Origin: Candidatus Gastranaerophilales bacterium
Lineage (GTDB): Bacteria; Cyanobacteriota; Vampirovibrionia; Gastranaerophilales; Gastranaerophilaceae
DNA length: 54,630 nt
Reading direction: 5' to 3'
Assembly (NCBI GenBank): GCA_944325105.1
Contig: CALUYW010000016.1
Location: 1 to 54,630 of the forward strand
The notes beneath the pieces were generated by a model. That model ran no database searches. It saw only the letters and a list, made by a program, of their open reading frames with translations, and had not been told where the DNA came from. The translations under genes and the position numbers were made by a program. Shown here one piece after another: positions 32,711 to 40,596 of the stretch (positions are counted from its first letter, which is position 1; every line of letters starts with the position of its first letter).

Positions 32711-33340
32711 TTAAAAGCCGTTTTCCTTCAAAAATTCCTCGCTAAGTTTGCTTGTTTTATTATCTTTTGCTGACAAAAATTTTTCAATATATTTTGCAAA
32801 AATGTCATTTTCTATGTTTACAGAGTCACCTTTTTTAAGGTATTTAAGGTTAGTGTTCTCAAGCGTTTGAGGAATAAGTGCTACGCAAAAAGAATTTTCC
32901 CTAACATATGAAACCGTAAGACTTACCCCGTTTATTGCAACAGAGCCTTTTTCAACAATGTATTTTGTATCGTATTCAAATTCAAAAATCTCCGCTTCGC
33001 CATCGTTTGTTTTACCCGTAAATCTTGCACATCCGTCAATATGCCCTTGGACTATATGCCCGTCCAGCCTTGAGTTCACAAGCATAGCTCTTTCAAGATT
33101 AACGGGCTCGCCTGTTTTTAGGGATTTTAAATTTGTCCTTAAAAGGCTTTCTCTCATTGTAAAAACGCTAAAAGTCTTTGAAGTTTTTTCTGTTACCGAC
33201 TGACATGCTCCGTTAATTGCAACGGAGTCTTTTATTTTCAGCTCATCACAAAAAGACGCCTCAATCTCAAGGATTTTTCCGCCGTTTTTTTCTTTTATGG
33301 ATTTAACCGTTCCTATTTGTTCAATGAGTCCTGTAAACAT
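32711..33340 (-). CDS. ribE: Riboflavin synthase alpha chain
   Basis: A 209-residue protein with two lumazine-binding repeats. The start is MFTGLIEQIGTVKSI, and the repeated patterns are VAINGACQSVTE and VAINGVSLTVSYV. HIVQGHIDGCA also matches. It dismutates 6,7-dimethyl-8-ribityllumazine to riboflavin. No Shine-Dalgarno is visible. A TAAAAT hexamer ends 6 nt upstream, so the message may be leaderless. No FMN riboswitch is seen upstream. Confidence 0.97.
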   Translation of the reverse strand: MFTGLIEQIGTVKSIKEKNGGKILEIEASFCDELKIKDSVAINGACQSVTEKTSKTFSVFTMRESLLRTNLKSLKTGEPVNLERAMLVNSRLDGHIVQGHIDGCARFTGKTNDGEAEIFEFEYDTKYIVEKGSVAINGVSLTVSYVRENSFCVALIPQTLENTNLKYLKKGDSVNIENDIFAKYIEKFLSAKDNKTSKLSEEFLKENGF

Positions 33341-33364
33341 AATAAAATTTTACCACAAAAATAA

Positions 33365-33403
33365 AAAACACAGAGGGGGTTGCTTTCGCTTTCTCTGTGT
33401 TTT
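33365..33403 (-). terminator. Intrinsic terminator of the 60-residue protein gene
   Basis: ACACAGAG (33368-33375) and CTCTGTGT (33393-33400) form the stem, with A and T runs outside on both strands. It follows the minus-strand gene ending at 33428 and precedes ribE. Confidence 0.82.
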
Positions 33404-33427
33404 ATAGGGTGTTGTTAATTACTTCGG

Positions 33428-33610
33428 TTAGGCCAATACATCAAGTTTTTGCCCGTTGACGCTAACTTCGCGTCCGCCGCAACAGTTGATGTTAAGCTTT
33501 TCTCCTTTTTCAAATCTGTTCATAGCGCTTTGATAGTTTCTTGCAGCGCCAAAGGAAACAGGTTTTGAACATTGAGTTTTTGAGGCTATTGCCTGAATGG
33601 GTTTAATCAT
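33428..33610 (-). CDS. 60-residue protein with SFGA and CCGG motifs
   Basis: Starts at ATG 33610 after GGAAGGGTAGGG. The sequence has a basic N-terminus, PVSFGAARNYQSAMNRFEKG, then a beta-like C-terminus with NINCCGGREVSVNGQKLDV. There is no signal peptide. The VSFGA element resembles the F-x-G elements of small proteins at 26862 and 27596. The CC pair could bind metal or form a disulfide. Function unknown. It has its own terminator. Confidence 0.65.
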   Translation of the reverse strand: MIKPIQAIASKTQCSKPVSFGAARNYQSAMNRFEKGEKLNINCCGGREVSVNGQKLDVLA

Positions 33611-33777
33611 TTTATATCCCTACCCTTCCTCACGCCCCGAAGGTTGTTATTACATCGGTTTGTGCCTTCAACGGATTTTCATTCTATAACTCTAAAATAT
33701 TGATGTCAAGAGTGGAATGTAAATTTTTATATTATCTTTATATTTTTTTAAATGTTGTTTGTTTTATAATTTAGTTT

Positions 33778-35094
33778 ATGAATGAGAAGATAATTGCAAT
33801 AGTAGGGCGTCCTAATGTAGGAAAATCTACCCTTGTCAACCGTATAGTGGGGGCAAGGAAATCTATTGTTGATGATATGCCCGGTGTAACGCGTGACAGA
33901 ATATATTTTGATGCTAACTGGCAGGGACGTGATTTTACCATAATTGATACGGGCGGTATAATTACAAATGACGATGATGAGTTTGTAAGCAATATACTCT
34001 CTCAAGCAAAACTTGCAGTCCAAGAGGCTGATACAATTATTTTTCTTGTGGATGCAAAAACAGGTCTTAGCCCTTACGACTACGACATTGCAAATATTTT
34101 AAGAAAATCAAAAAAAGAAGTTATTCTTGTTGCAAATAAAGTTGATTCAAACGCTCAAAAAGATGATACAGGCGAGTTTTTTGCACTCGGATTCGGTGAA
34201 CCTCGCTCAATAACAGCGCTCCATGGCTGCGGCGGGGTTGGCGATTTGTTGGATGAAATAGTTAAAGATATTGAACCTCAAAAGTCACCTGAAGATGAGC
34301 AGGATGTAATAAAAATAGCAATTGTCGGTAAACCAAACGCGGGTAAAAGCTCGATATTAAACAATCTTTTAAACGAGCAAAGAGCTATTGTAAGTGATGT
34401 TTCGGGCACTACTCGTGACAGTATAAATTCAAAAATAATGTTTGATAATCAAGAGTATGTGCTTATAGATACCGCAGGTATCAGAAAAAAATCAAAAGTA
34501 GACTATGGTGTAGAGGCTTTTGCGGTTGATAGAGCAATAAGGGCTATAAGAGAGGCCGATGTTGCGCTTTTGGTTGTTGATTCTACAGAAGGTCTGACCG
34601 ATCAGGATAAAAAAATAGCTCAAATAGCGGAAGAAGCGGGCTGCGGCTTGATTCTTGCTTTTAATAAATGGGATTTAAAAAAAGGCGTGCAGACACATAC
34701 TTATGAAAAAGAAGTAGAAAAAGACGCACCGTTTTTAAACTATGCAAAAAAACTCTTTGTCAGCGCAAAAACAGGTCAAAGGCTTAATCAAATATTTGAA
34801 ACGGCTCGTGAAGTAGCATTTGAACGCTCAAAAAGAATTTCAACGGGTCTTTTAAACAAAGTTGTAAACGAGGCTTTTGCGCTTAATCCGCCTGTGTCGA
34901 TTAAAGGTAAAATGCTGAGAGTTTACTATACAACACAACCTAAAACGAAACCCCCGACTTTTGTGTTGTTTATAAATAACAAAGACTTGGTCAAAGACTC
35001 GTATAAGAGATATTTACTAAAGAAACTGCGTGATTCTTTCGGATTTTTCGGAGTTCCGATAAGAATTTCATTTAGGCAAAAAGGAGATAAGTAA
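33778..35094 (+). CDS. der: GTPase Der (EngA)
   Basis: A 438-residue protein with two tandem G domains. The first has GRPNVGKST (about residues 10-18), DTGG and NKVD. The second has GKPNAGKSS (about 183-191), DTAGIRKKSKV and NKWD. A C-terminal KH-like domain follows. Der helps assemble the 50S subunit. A TATAAT hexamer (33765-33770) ends 7 nt before the ATG and no ribosome site is present, so a leaderless transcript is likely. It overlaps plsY at TAATG. Confidence 0.97.
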   Translation: MNEKIIAIVGRPNVGKSTLVNRIVGARKSIVDDMPGVTRDRIYFDANWQGRDFTIIDTGGIITNDDDEFVSNILSQAKLAVQEADTIIFLVDAKTGLSPYDYDIANILRKSKKEVILVANKVDSNAQKDDTGEFFALGFGEPRSITALHGCGGVGDLLDEIVKDIEPQKSPEDEQDVIKIAIVGKPNAGKSSILNNLLNEQRAIVSDVSGTTRDSINSKIMFDNQEYVLIDTAGIRKKSKVDYGVEAFAVDRAIRAIREADVALLVVDSTEGLTDQDKKIAQIAEEAGCGLILAFNKWDLKKGVQTHTYEKEVEKDAPFLNYAKKLFVSAKTGQRLNQIFETAREVAFERSKRISTGLLNKVVNEAFALNPPVSIKGKMLRVYYTTQPKTKPPTFVLFINNKDLVKDSYKRYLLKKLRDSFGFFGVPIRISFRQKGDK

Positions 35095-35747
35095 TGGAGT
35101 TTATTTTTAATACTTTTTTATCGTTTTATTCGATGGAATCCCTAAAGTTTCTTTTGGGCTTTTGTATTTTAGCTTATTTAATAGGCTCTATTCCTACAGG
35201 TTATATAATTGTAAAACTTAAAACAGGAAAAGACATAAGACAGGTTGGCTCAGGCTCAACAGGCGCTACAAATGTTAAAAGAGTGCTCGGTAAAAAGTGG
35301 TTTTTTATAGTAATGTTGCTTGATGCGTTTAAAGGTGCTCTGCCTGTTATAATTTCTAAGTATTTCTTATCTGCAGGCATGCTGCTTGACCCTTATGGTG
35401 TTTATGCCGTTGCTTGCGCCATTTTTGTTATTGTAGGGCATTCAAAACCGCTGTTTTTAAACTTCAAAGGCGGAAAATCAGTAGCCTCCGGCGTTGGTAC
35501 AATCCTTGCACTCTCGCCTCTTGCAGGGCTTTTGATAGCGCTTATTTGGTCTGTTGTTACATACATTAGCCGTTACGTATCTTTAGGCTCTATTGTGGCG
35601 CTTGTTTTATCACCTTTTATAATGTATTTTTTAAATGCACCTGCTGCTTATGTTATATATTGCTTAATTGCAGCACTTTACATTGTTTATCTGCACAGAG
35701 AAAATATTAAAAGACTTATTGACGGTAATGAAAACAAGGTCAGATAA
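35094..35747 (+). CDS. plsY: Acyl-phosphate:glycerol-3-phosphate acyltransferase PlsY
   Basis: A 217-residue integral membrane enzyme with about five spans. The three family motifs are GSGSTGATNVKRVLGKK (about 53-69), FKGGKSVASGVGTIL and the C-terminal LHRENIKRL(I)-type sequence. It acylates glycerol-3-phosphate from acyl-phosphate, the first step of phospholipid synthesis. It overlaps der by 1 nt (TAATG). The N-terminal 15 residues before the first span are unusually long. Confidence 0.96.
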   Translation: MEFIFNTFLSFYSMESLKFLLGFCILAYLIGSIPTGYIIVKLKTGKDIRQVGSGSTGATNVKRVLGKKWFFIVMLLDAFKGALPVIISKYFLSAGMLLDPYGVYAVACAIFVIVGHSKPLFLNFKGGKSVASGVGTILALSPLAGLLIALIWSVVTYISRYVSLGSIVALVLSPFIMYFLNAPAAYVIYCLIAALYIVYLHRENIKRLIDGNENKVR

Positions 35748-35753
35748 AAAGTA

Positions 35754-35781
35754 TTGCAAAAATAATATGAGCATGTATTAT
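35754..35781 (+). promoter_or_regulatory. Putative promoter of rpsE-rpmD-rplO-secY-adk-map
   Basis: TTGCAA (35754-35759), a 16-bp spacer and TATTAT (35776-35781) predict a start near 35788 and a leader of about 120 nt before the GTG of rpsE. The leader is T-rich with a weak CCC/GGG stem near 35826-35840 but no clear terminator. Confidence 0.5.
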
Positions 35782-35910
35782 TAGATATGTCAGAGAAATC
35801 CCAACATCCAAATAGTAAAAATATTCCCTTAAAAACGGGTCTTTTTTGCTGTTTTTTGTTTTTTATTGGGAAATAAAAAGAGTTATAACGTAATTTGAAA
35901 GGTATAAAAC

Positions 35911-36570
35911 GTGGAAGAAAAAGAAACAATTCAAAATGAAGCGGTTGAAGAAGTTGTAAGCGAAGAAGTTCAAGCTGACGCTCAAGAAGCCGTTGTTGAA
36001 GAAAAAGAAGTTGAAGTTGAAGAAGTTCAACAACTTAAACCTCAAAGAAGAGGACAAAGAAGAAGAAAAATCGAAACAGTTGAACCTGTTGAGTCCGAAT
36101 GGAAAGAGCAAGTTGTTCAAATCCGTCGTGTTACAAAAGTTGTAAAAGGCGGTAAGAAACTTAGTTTCAGAGCAATTGTTATCGTTGGTAACAAAAAAGG
36201 TCAGGTCGGTATGGGCGTTGCTAAGGCTGCTGAAGTTATTATTGCTATTCAAAAAGCAGTTGCTGATGCAAGAAAAAATCTTATCACTGTTCCTATTTTC
36301 AAAACAACAATTCCTCACATGATTACAGGACGTTCAGGTGCCGGTTCGGTTGTATTAAAACCCGCTTCTCAAGGTACCGGTGTTATCGCAGGTGGTGCGG
36401 TTCGTGCGGTTCTTGAATTATCAGGTATTGAAAATATCTTGTCTAAATCATTGGGTTCAAAATCTCCGCTTAACGCTGCAAATGCTACATTAAATGCTCT
36501 TAAAAGCTTAAGGTCATTTTCTGACGTTGCACGTTCAAGAGGCATTGATATGAAGAAAATGTTAGGTTAA
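35911..36570 (+). CDS. rpsE: 30S ribosomal protein S5 with long charged N-terminal extension
   Basis: Starts at GTG 35911, with AAAGG 8 nt upstream. The conserved S5 body begins at [20 protein letters not shown] (residue 61) and includes [20 protein letters not shown] and [15 protein letters not shown]. Residues 1-40 are strongly acidic and 42-53 strongly basic ([11 protein letters not shown]), an extension of about 60 residues relative to usual S5. S5 sits at the mRNA entrance and supports decoding accuracy. It opens a separate transcription unit after plsY, so rplR, rplF and other upstream spc genes are elsewhere. Confidence 0.95.
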   Translation: MEEKETIQNEAVEEVVSEEVQADAQEAVVEEKEVEVEEVQQLKPQRRGQRRRKIETVEPVESEWKEQVVQIRRVTKVVKGGKKLSFRAIVIVGNKKGQVGMGVAKAAEVIIAIQKAVADARKNLITVPIFKTTIPHMITGRSGAGSVVLKPASQGTGVIAGGAVRAVLELSGIENILSKSLGSKSPLNAANATLNALKSLRSFSDVARSRGIDMKKMLG

Positions 36571-36586
36571 GGAAGGTATTTGAAAA

Positions 36587-36775
36587 ATGGCTAAAAAAGA
36601 AGAAAAAATAAAAATACAATTAGTAAAAAGTACTATTGGTGCACCCGAAAAACATGTTAAAATTGTTCGTGCATTAGGTTTAACAAAAACAAATCAAATC
36701 GTTGAACACTTACCCTCAGCAACAATTATGGGTATGGTAAACAAAATCCCTCACTTAGTACAGGTAGTAGAATAG
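36587..36775 (+). CDS. rpmD: 50S ribosomal protein L30
   Basis: A 62-residue L30: IQLVKSTIGAPEKHVKIVRALGL is the typical core, followed by TNQIVEHLPSATIMGMVNKIPHLVQV. It lies 16 nt after rpsE and 17 nt before rplO, the canonical S5-L30-L15 order. Confidence 0.95.
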   Translation: MAKKEEKIKIQLVKSTIGAPEKHVKIVRALGLTKTNQIVEHLPSATIMGMVNKIPHLVQVVE

Positions 36776-36792
36776 AAAGTAAAGGTATATAA

Positions 36793-37236
36793 ATGATAAC
36801 ATTAGAAGATTTAAAACCGGCTGAAGGTTCGGTATCCAAATCTAAAAGAGTAGGTCGCGGACGCTCATCAGGTCATGGTAAAACATCTTGCCGTGGTCAC
36901 AACGGTGAAGGTCAAAGGTCAGGCAGAAGCTCAAAAAGAGGTTTTGAAGGCGGACAAATGCCATCTTACCGTCAAATGCCCAAATTAAAAGGCTTCAAAA
37001 ACAGATTTGCTCTTAAAGCTGCAGAAGTAAATGTTGCAGATTTAGAAGCAATGGGCGTTGATACAATCGATTTAGCTTATTTAATCGAAAACAAAAAAGC
37101 TCATCCCTCTTGCGTAGTATTAAGAGTACTTGGCAACGGTGAACTTAAAAAAGCAGTTACGGTTAAAGCTACATACTTTACACCATCTGCAAAAGAAAAA
37201 ATTGAAAAAGCAGGCGGAAAGGTTGAATTAGTTTAA
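36793..37236 (+). CDS. rplO: 50S ribosomal protein L15
   Basis: A 147-residue L15 with a flexible Gly/Arg/Ser N-terminal arm (KRVGRGRSSGHGKTSCRGHN) and the folded C-terminal part with VNVADLEAMGVD. It reaches into 23S rRNA in the large subunit. Its stop overlaps the secY start (TAATG at 37234-37238). Confidence 0.96.
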   Translation: MITLEDLKPAEGSVSKSKRVGRGRSSGHGKTSCRGHNGEGQRSGRSSKRGFEGGQMPSYRQMPKLKGFKNRFALKAAEVNVADLEAMGVDTIDLAYLIENKKAHPSCVVLRVLGNGELKKAVTVKATYFTPSAKEKIEKAGGKVELV

Positions 37237-38576
37237 TGCAACAACAAATAAACAACCAGCAAATGCTGGAGAGTTTAGTAGCAAATCTTAGAGCGAGCGG
37301 TTTAAAGCAAAAGTTGATTTTCACTTTTGCGATAATCGCTCTGTTCAGGTTTGGTGCACAGTTACCGATTTACGGTATAAATAACGAAGTATTTCAGGCT
37401 ATGGCTGCAGGGAATAATATGATAGGTTTTCTTGATTTATTCTCAGGCGGTGCTTTAGGTAAGGTTTCAATTTTTGCTTTAGGTATCGGGCCATATATTA
37501 CCGCATCAATCATTATGCAGTTATTAGCGGTAATTATACCTTATCTTGAAAAACTTCAAAAAGAAGAAGGTGAAGCAGGCAGAAGAAAAATTCAGCAGCT
37601 GACAAGACAATTTACCGTTGTACTTGCACTGTTTCAGTCTTTTGTTTTTGTAACTATTTTATCAAAGCTTCCAAACTCTATTATGCACACCGTGCATCCG
37701 TTGCTTTTTTTCTTGGGGTCAATGGCAGCGCTTACTGCAGGTTCCGTTTTTGTAATGTGGTTAGCTGAATTGATTACGGAAAAAGGTGTAGGTAACGGTG
37801 GTTCTTTAATTATCTTTATAGGTATCATATCGGGTATACCTTTGTACGCTTCAAGAACAGCTACTCTTGTTTCTCAAGACCCTGCCCTGCAGCTTGGTTT
37901 ACTTGGTTTGCTTGCTATATTCGTTGCGACTATTATATTTATCATAGTATTTCAAGATGCCGTAAGAAAGGTTCCTATCGTTAGCGCAAGACGTCAGGTG
38001 GGAAATAAAGTCTATGGCGGAGCAAATACTAATATTCCATTTAAACTCAACCCTGGCGGCGTTATGCCGATTATCTTTGCGGTGGCAATACTTTTGTTTC
38101 CCGCAACAATATTGAGTTTTGTACAACAAATGAAAATTCCTGAGGGCGTATTAAGGAATGTACTTGAGCAGATGAGTTTGTTCTTAAGCCCGTCATCTCT
38201 TAGCTACTATATAATTTATTTCTTGTTGATTGTGGCTTTGACATTCTTTTATGCCTCAATTATTCCAAGTATGCAGCCAAAAGAAATTGCAAATAATCTT
38301 AAAAAATACGGCTCTGCAATCCCCGGTGTAAAACCCGGCAAACCCACGGCAGATAAGCTTGATGAGATTTTAAGCAGAACGATATTTATAGGTGCGATTT
38401 CTTTAGGTATCATAGCTCTTGTACCTACAGTTGCAAGTAAAATTACAAATATCACTACAATGCAAGGTTTAGGGGCTACTTCTTTAATCATCATGGTTGG
38501 TGTTGCGCTTGATTTCATCAATCAAATCAAAACACACATGCTGGCTAAAAATTATGAAAGTTTTCTTCAACAGTAA
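37236..38576 (+). CDS. secY: Preprotein translocase subunit SecY
   Basis: A 446-residue, ten-span translocon channel. The N-terminal IFTFAIIALFRFGAQLPIYG-type segment, the plug region near DLFSGGALGKVSIFALGIGPYITASI, and the C-terminal GQ-type GLGATSLIIMVGVALDFINQI are visible. It forms the export pore with SecE (10918) and is the insertion site for most membrane proteins here. It is translationally coupled to rplO and followed 13 nt later by adk. Confidence 0.97.
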   Translation: MQQQINNQQMLESLVANLRASGLKQKLIFTFAIIALFRFGAQLPIYGINNEVFQAMAAGNNMIGFLDLFSGGALGKVSIFALGIGPYITASIIMQLLAVIIPYLEKLQKEEGEAGRRKIQQLTRQFTVVLALFQSFVFVTILSKLPNSIMHTVHPLLFFLGSMAALTAGSVFVMWLAELITEKGVGNGGSLIIFIGIISGIPLYASRTATLVSQDPALQLGLLGLLAIFVATIIFIIVFQDAVRKVPIVSARRQVGNKVYGGANTNIPFKLNPGGVMPIIFAVAILLFPATILSFVQQMKIPEGVLRNVLEQMSLFLSPSSLSYYIIYFLLIVALTFFYASIIPSMQPKEIANNLKKYGSAIPGVKPGKPTADKLDEILSRTIFIGAISLGIIALVPTVASKITNITTMQGLGATSLIIMVGVALDFINQIKTHMLAKNYESFLQQ

Positions 38577-38589
38577 GGATAGATAGAAA

Positions 38590-39258
38590 ATGAAAAAAGT
38601 ATTTATATTTCTTGGCCCTCCCGGATGCGGCAAAGGTACGCAGACATCAAGATTATCTCAAAAACTTGATATACCACATGTGGATACAGGTTCGCTTTTA
38701 AGAAAAAACATCCAAGACAACACTCCTTTTGGCATAGAAGCAAAAAGCTACATAGACAAAGGTCAGCTTGTGCCGATTGAAGTTGTACAAAATGTTATAA
38801 AAGACCGTATTAAAAGAGATGATTGCAAAGACGGTTTCATCCTTGACGGTTTCCCCCGCTCTGTTGAGCAGGCAGACGCGCTAAAGGATATTTTAAAAGA
38901 GGTTACAAACTTTAACCTTAAAGATGATGCGCTTGCAATTTATTTTGATATTGCAAATGATGTCTTGGTTCAAAGGCTTGTAAACAGACGCTCTTGCCCT
39001 AAGTGCGGTATGATATATAATCTTTTAAGCTCTCCTCCGAAGTTAATGAACTATTGCGATATTTGCGATACTCAACTTGTCCAAAGAAAAGATGACAACG
39101 AAGAGACAGCAAAATTAAGGTTTGAAACATACGAAAAAGAAACAAAACCGCTTCTTGAATACTTTGACAACGAAGGCATTTTGGAAGAAATAAATGCCGA
39201 TGCTCCGATAGGAGATGTTTGGGAAAGTATTAAAGAAATAGTTTTTGAAGAAGATTAG
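38590..39258 (+). CDS. adk: Adenylate kinase (zinc-LID type)
   Basis: A 222-residue kinase with P-loop GPPGCGKGTQ (residues 9-18) and DGFPRSVEQ in the core. The long LID has four cysteines (CPKCGMIYNLLSSPP, then CDICDTQL), so it binds zinc. It converts ATP plus AMP to two ADP. secY-adk-map is a conserved bacterial order. Confidence 0.97.
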   Translation: MKKVFIFLGPPGCGKGTQTSRLSQKLDIPHVDTGSLLRKNIQDNTPFGIEAKSYIDKGQLVPIEVVQNVIKDRIKRDDCKDGFILDGFPRSVEQADALKDILKEVTNFNLKDDALAIYFDIANDVLVQRLVNRRSCPKCGMIYNLLSSPPKLMNYCDICDTQLVQRKDDNEETAKLRFETYEKETKPLLEYFDNEGILEEINADAPIGDVWESIKEIVFEED

Positions 39259-39267
39259 GAAAATAAA

Positions 39268-40017
39268 TTGATAACAAGAAAATCTCGTGAAGAATTGAAG
39301 TTAATGCGCCATGCAGGTTCAATCGTGGCGCTTGTGCATCAGGAAATGAAAAAAGCCGTGTGCGAAGGGATTTCAACATACGAGCTTGATATGATTGCAC
39401 AAAAAATAATCAAAGATAACAAGGCCATACCTACGTTTTTAGGCTATCATGGTTTTCCCGCTTCAATTTGCACCTCAATTAACGAGCAAGTAGTTCACGG
39501 CATCCCCTCAAAAGATGTCATTTTAAAAGCGGGTGACATTGTATCAATTGATGTTGGCGCAACATTTAGAGGCTTGGTGGGTGACGGTGCTTGGACTTAT
39601 CCTGTAGGTGAAATTACAGACGATAAAAAAATGCTGCTTGAAACGACCGAAAAATCCCTTATGGCAGGGGTTGCAAGAATGATGAACGGCAATCTGCTTG
39701 AAGAGGTTTCAGCAGCTATTGAAGATGTAGCTCTGTCAAAAGGTCTTGGTATAGTTCGTCAATACGGCGGTCATGGCGTAGGCAGAAGCATGCATGAAGA
39801 CCCGTTTGTTTTTAACTACAGGACAGGCAACAGAACACTTTTAAAAACAGGCATGACAATAGCTATTGAGCCGATGTTGAACTTGGGTAAAGACGATGTT
39901 TATGTTCTTGATGACGATTGGACGGTCGTAACGGCTGATGAAAAAGCGTCTGCTCACTTTGAACATACGGTACTTGTAGGTGAAGACGGGCCTGAAATTT
40001 TAACAAAATTAAGTTAA
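39268..40017 (+). CDS. map: Methionine aminopeptidase type I
   Basis: A 249-residue pita-bread enzyme. It begins with TTG at 39268 after AGGAAAATAA; the family start (ITxKSxEExxLMRxAG) shows no shorter start is right. The metal ligands are visible as Asp in SIDVGA and VGDGAW, His in GGHGVGRSMHEDP, and Glu in AIEPML and HFEHTV. It removes the initiator Met. infA and rpmJ, which usually follow, are absent. The 3' end overlaps the convergent nuclease gene by 9 nt. Confidence 0.96.
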   Translation: MITRKSREELKLMRHAGSIVALVHQEMKKAVCEGISTYELDMIAQKIIKDNKAIPTFLGYHGFPASICTSINEQVVHGIPSKDVILKAGDIVSIDVGATFRGLVGDGAWTYPVGEITDDKKMLLETTEKSLMAGVARMMNGNLLEEVSAAIEDVALSKGLGIVRQYGGHGVGRSMHEDPFVFNYRTGNRTLLKTGMTIAIEPMLNLGKDDVYVLDDDWTVVTADEKASAHFEHTVLVGEDGPEILTKLS

Positions 40018-40596
40018 ATATTTTATAGGCATTTTATCTGCAATTGAGCAAATTCTTTTTAAATATTCGTTTTTATCTCTAAAATCAACTGTTGCGCTTG
40101 TTTGTTTTTCAAGCGAGAGATATTGTATTTTTATGTTTTGAGTGTTAAATATTTCTGACGCACAATAAAGATAAACAACACTCTGTAGCTCTTCTTGGGG
40201 GTTGTTGGGGATGTTTTTTGATTTCCAATCAAAAATTATATAACCGTCATTATCCTTATAAATAGCGTCAAATCTGCCTGTAAGGTAAAAATTAAATTTA
40301 TCTCCTCTAACTTTTACAAGAAAACTTTCTTCTGTTTTTATAAATTTTTCTTTTTGGTTAAAAATATCCAGTTTAAGCACATTTTGAAGCATTTCTTTTT
40401 CTTTTTGCTCTAAAGAGTTATAGATTTTATCCATATTAAAACCCCTTAAATAGTAGCAAATAAAGCCATGCAGCCTCTCACCCATTTTAGCGGGTTCATT
40501 TTTGTTTAGAAAATCCAGGTGCAAAATGTATTTGTCAATAAATTCCTGTTCGTTTTTTTCAAGCAATTTTAGAGAATTTACGCTAAATGTGTTCAT
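40009..40596 (-). CDS. RecB-type PD-(D/E)XK nuclease
   Basis: A 195-residue protein with the RecB/Cas4-like order of motifs: His43 (GERLHGFI), Asp110 (LTGRFDAIY), Asp123 and Lys125 (FDWKSK), and Gln138-x4-Tyr in LQSVVYLY. The metal-dependent nuclease site therefore looks intact. It lacks the four cysteines that ligate an iron-sulfur cluster in AddB and Cas4. It overlaps the large helicase by 14 nt, so the two are translationally coupled. Family knowledge and position suggest it supplies the nuclease of a RecBCD/AddAB-like break-processing complex. Confidence 0.87.
   Translation of the reverse strand: MNTFSVNSLKLLEKNEQEFIDKYILHLDFLNKNEPAKMGERLHGFICYYLRGFNMDKIYNSLEQKEKEMLQNVLKLDIFNQKEKFIKTEESFLVKVRGDKFNFYLTGRFDAIYKDNDGYIIFDWKSKNIPNNPQEELQSVVYLYCASEIFNTQNIKIQYLSLEKQTSATVDFRDKNEYLKRICSIADKMPIKYLT

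Noticed and set aside
33341-33427. FMN riboswitch upstream of ribE
   Set aside because: The conserved RFN elements are not present. The only structure is the intrinsic terminator of the neighbouring small gene, and ribE starts almost at its -10 hexamer.
40009-40596. Cas4 assignment for the nuclease
   Set aside because: It has the RecB motif order but lacks the cysteine cluster, and the neighbours are helicase and priA, not cas genes.
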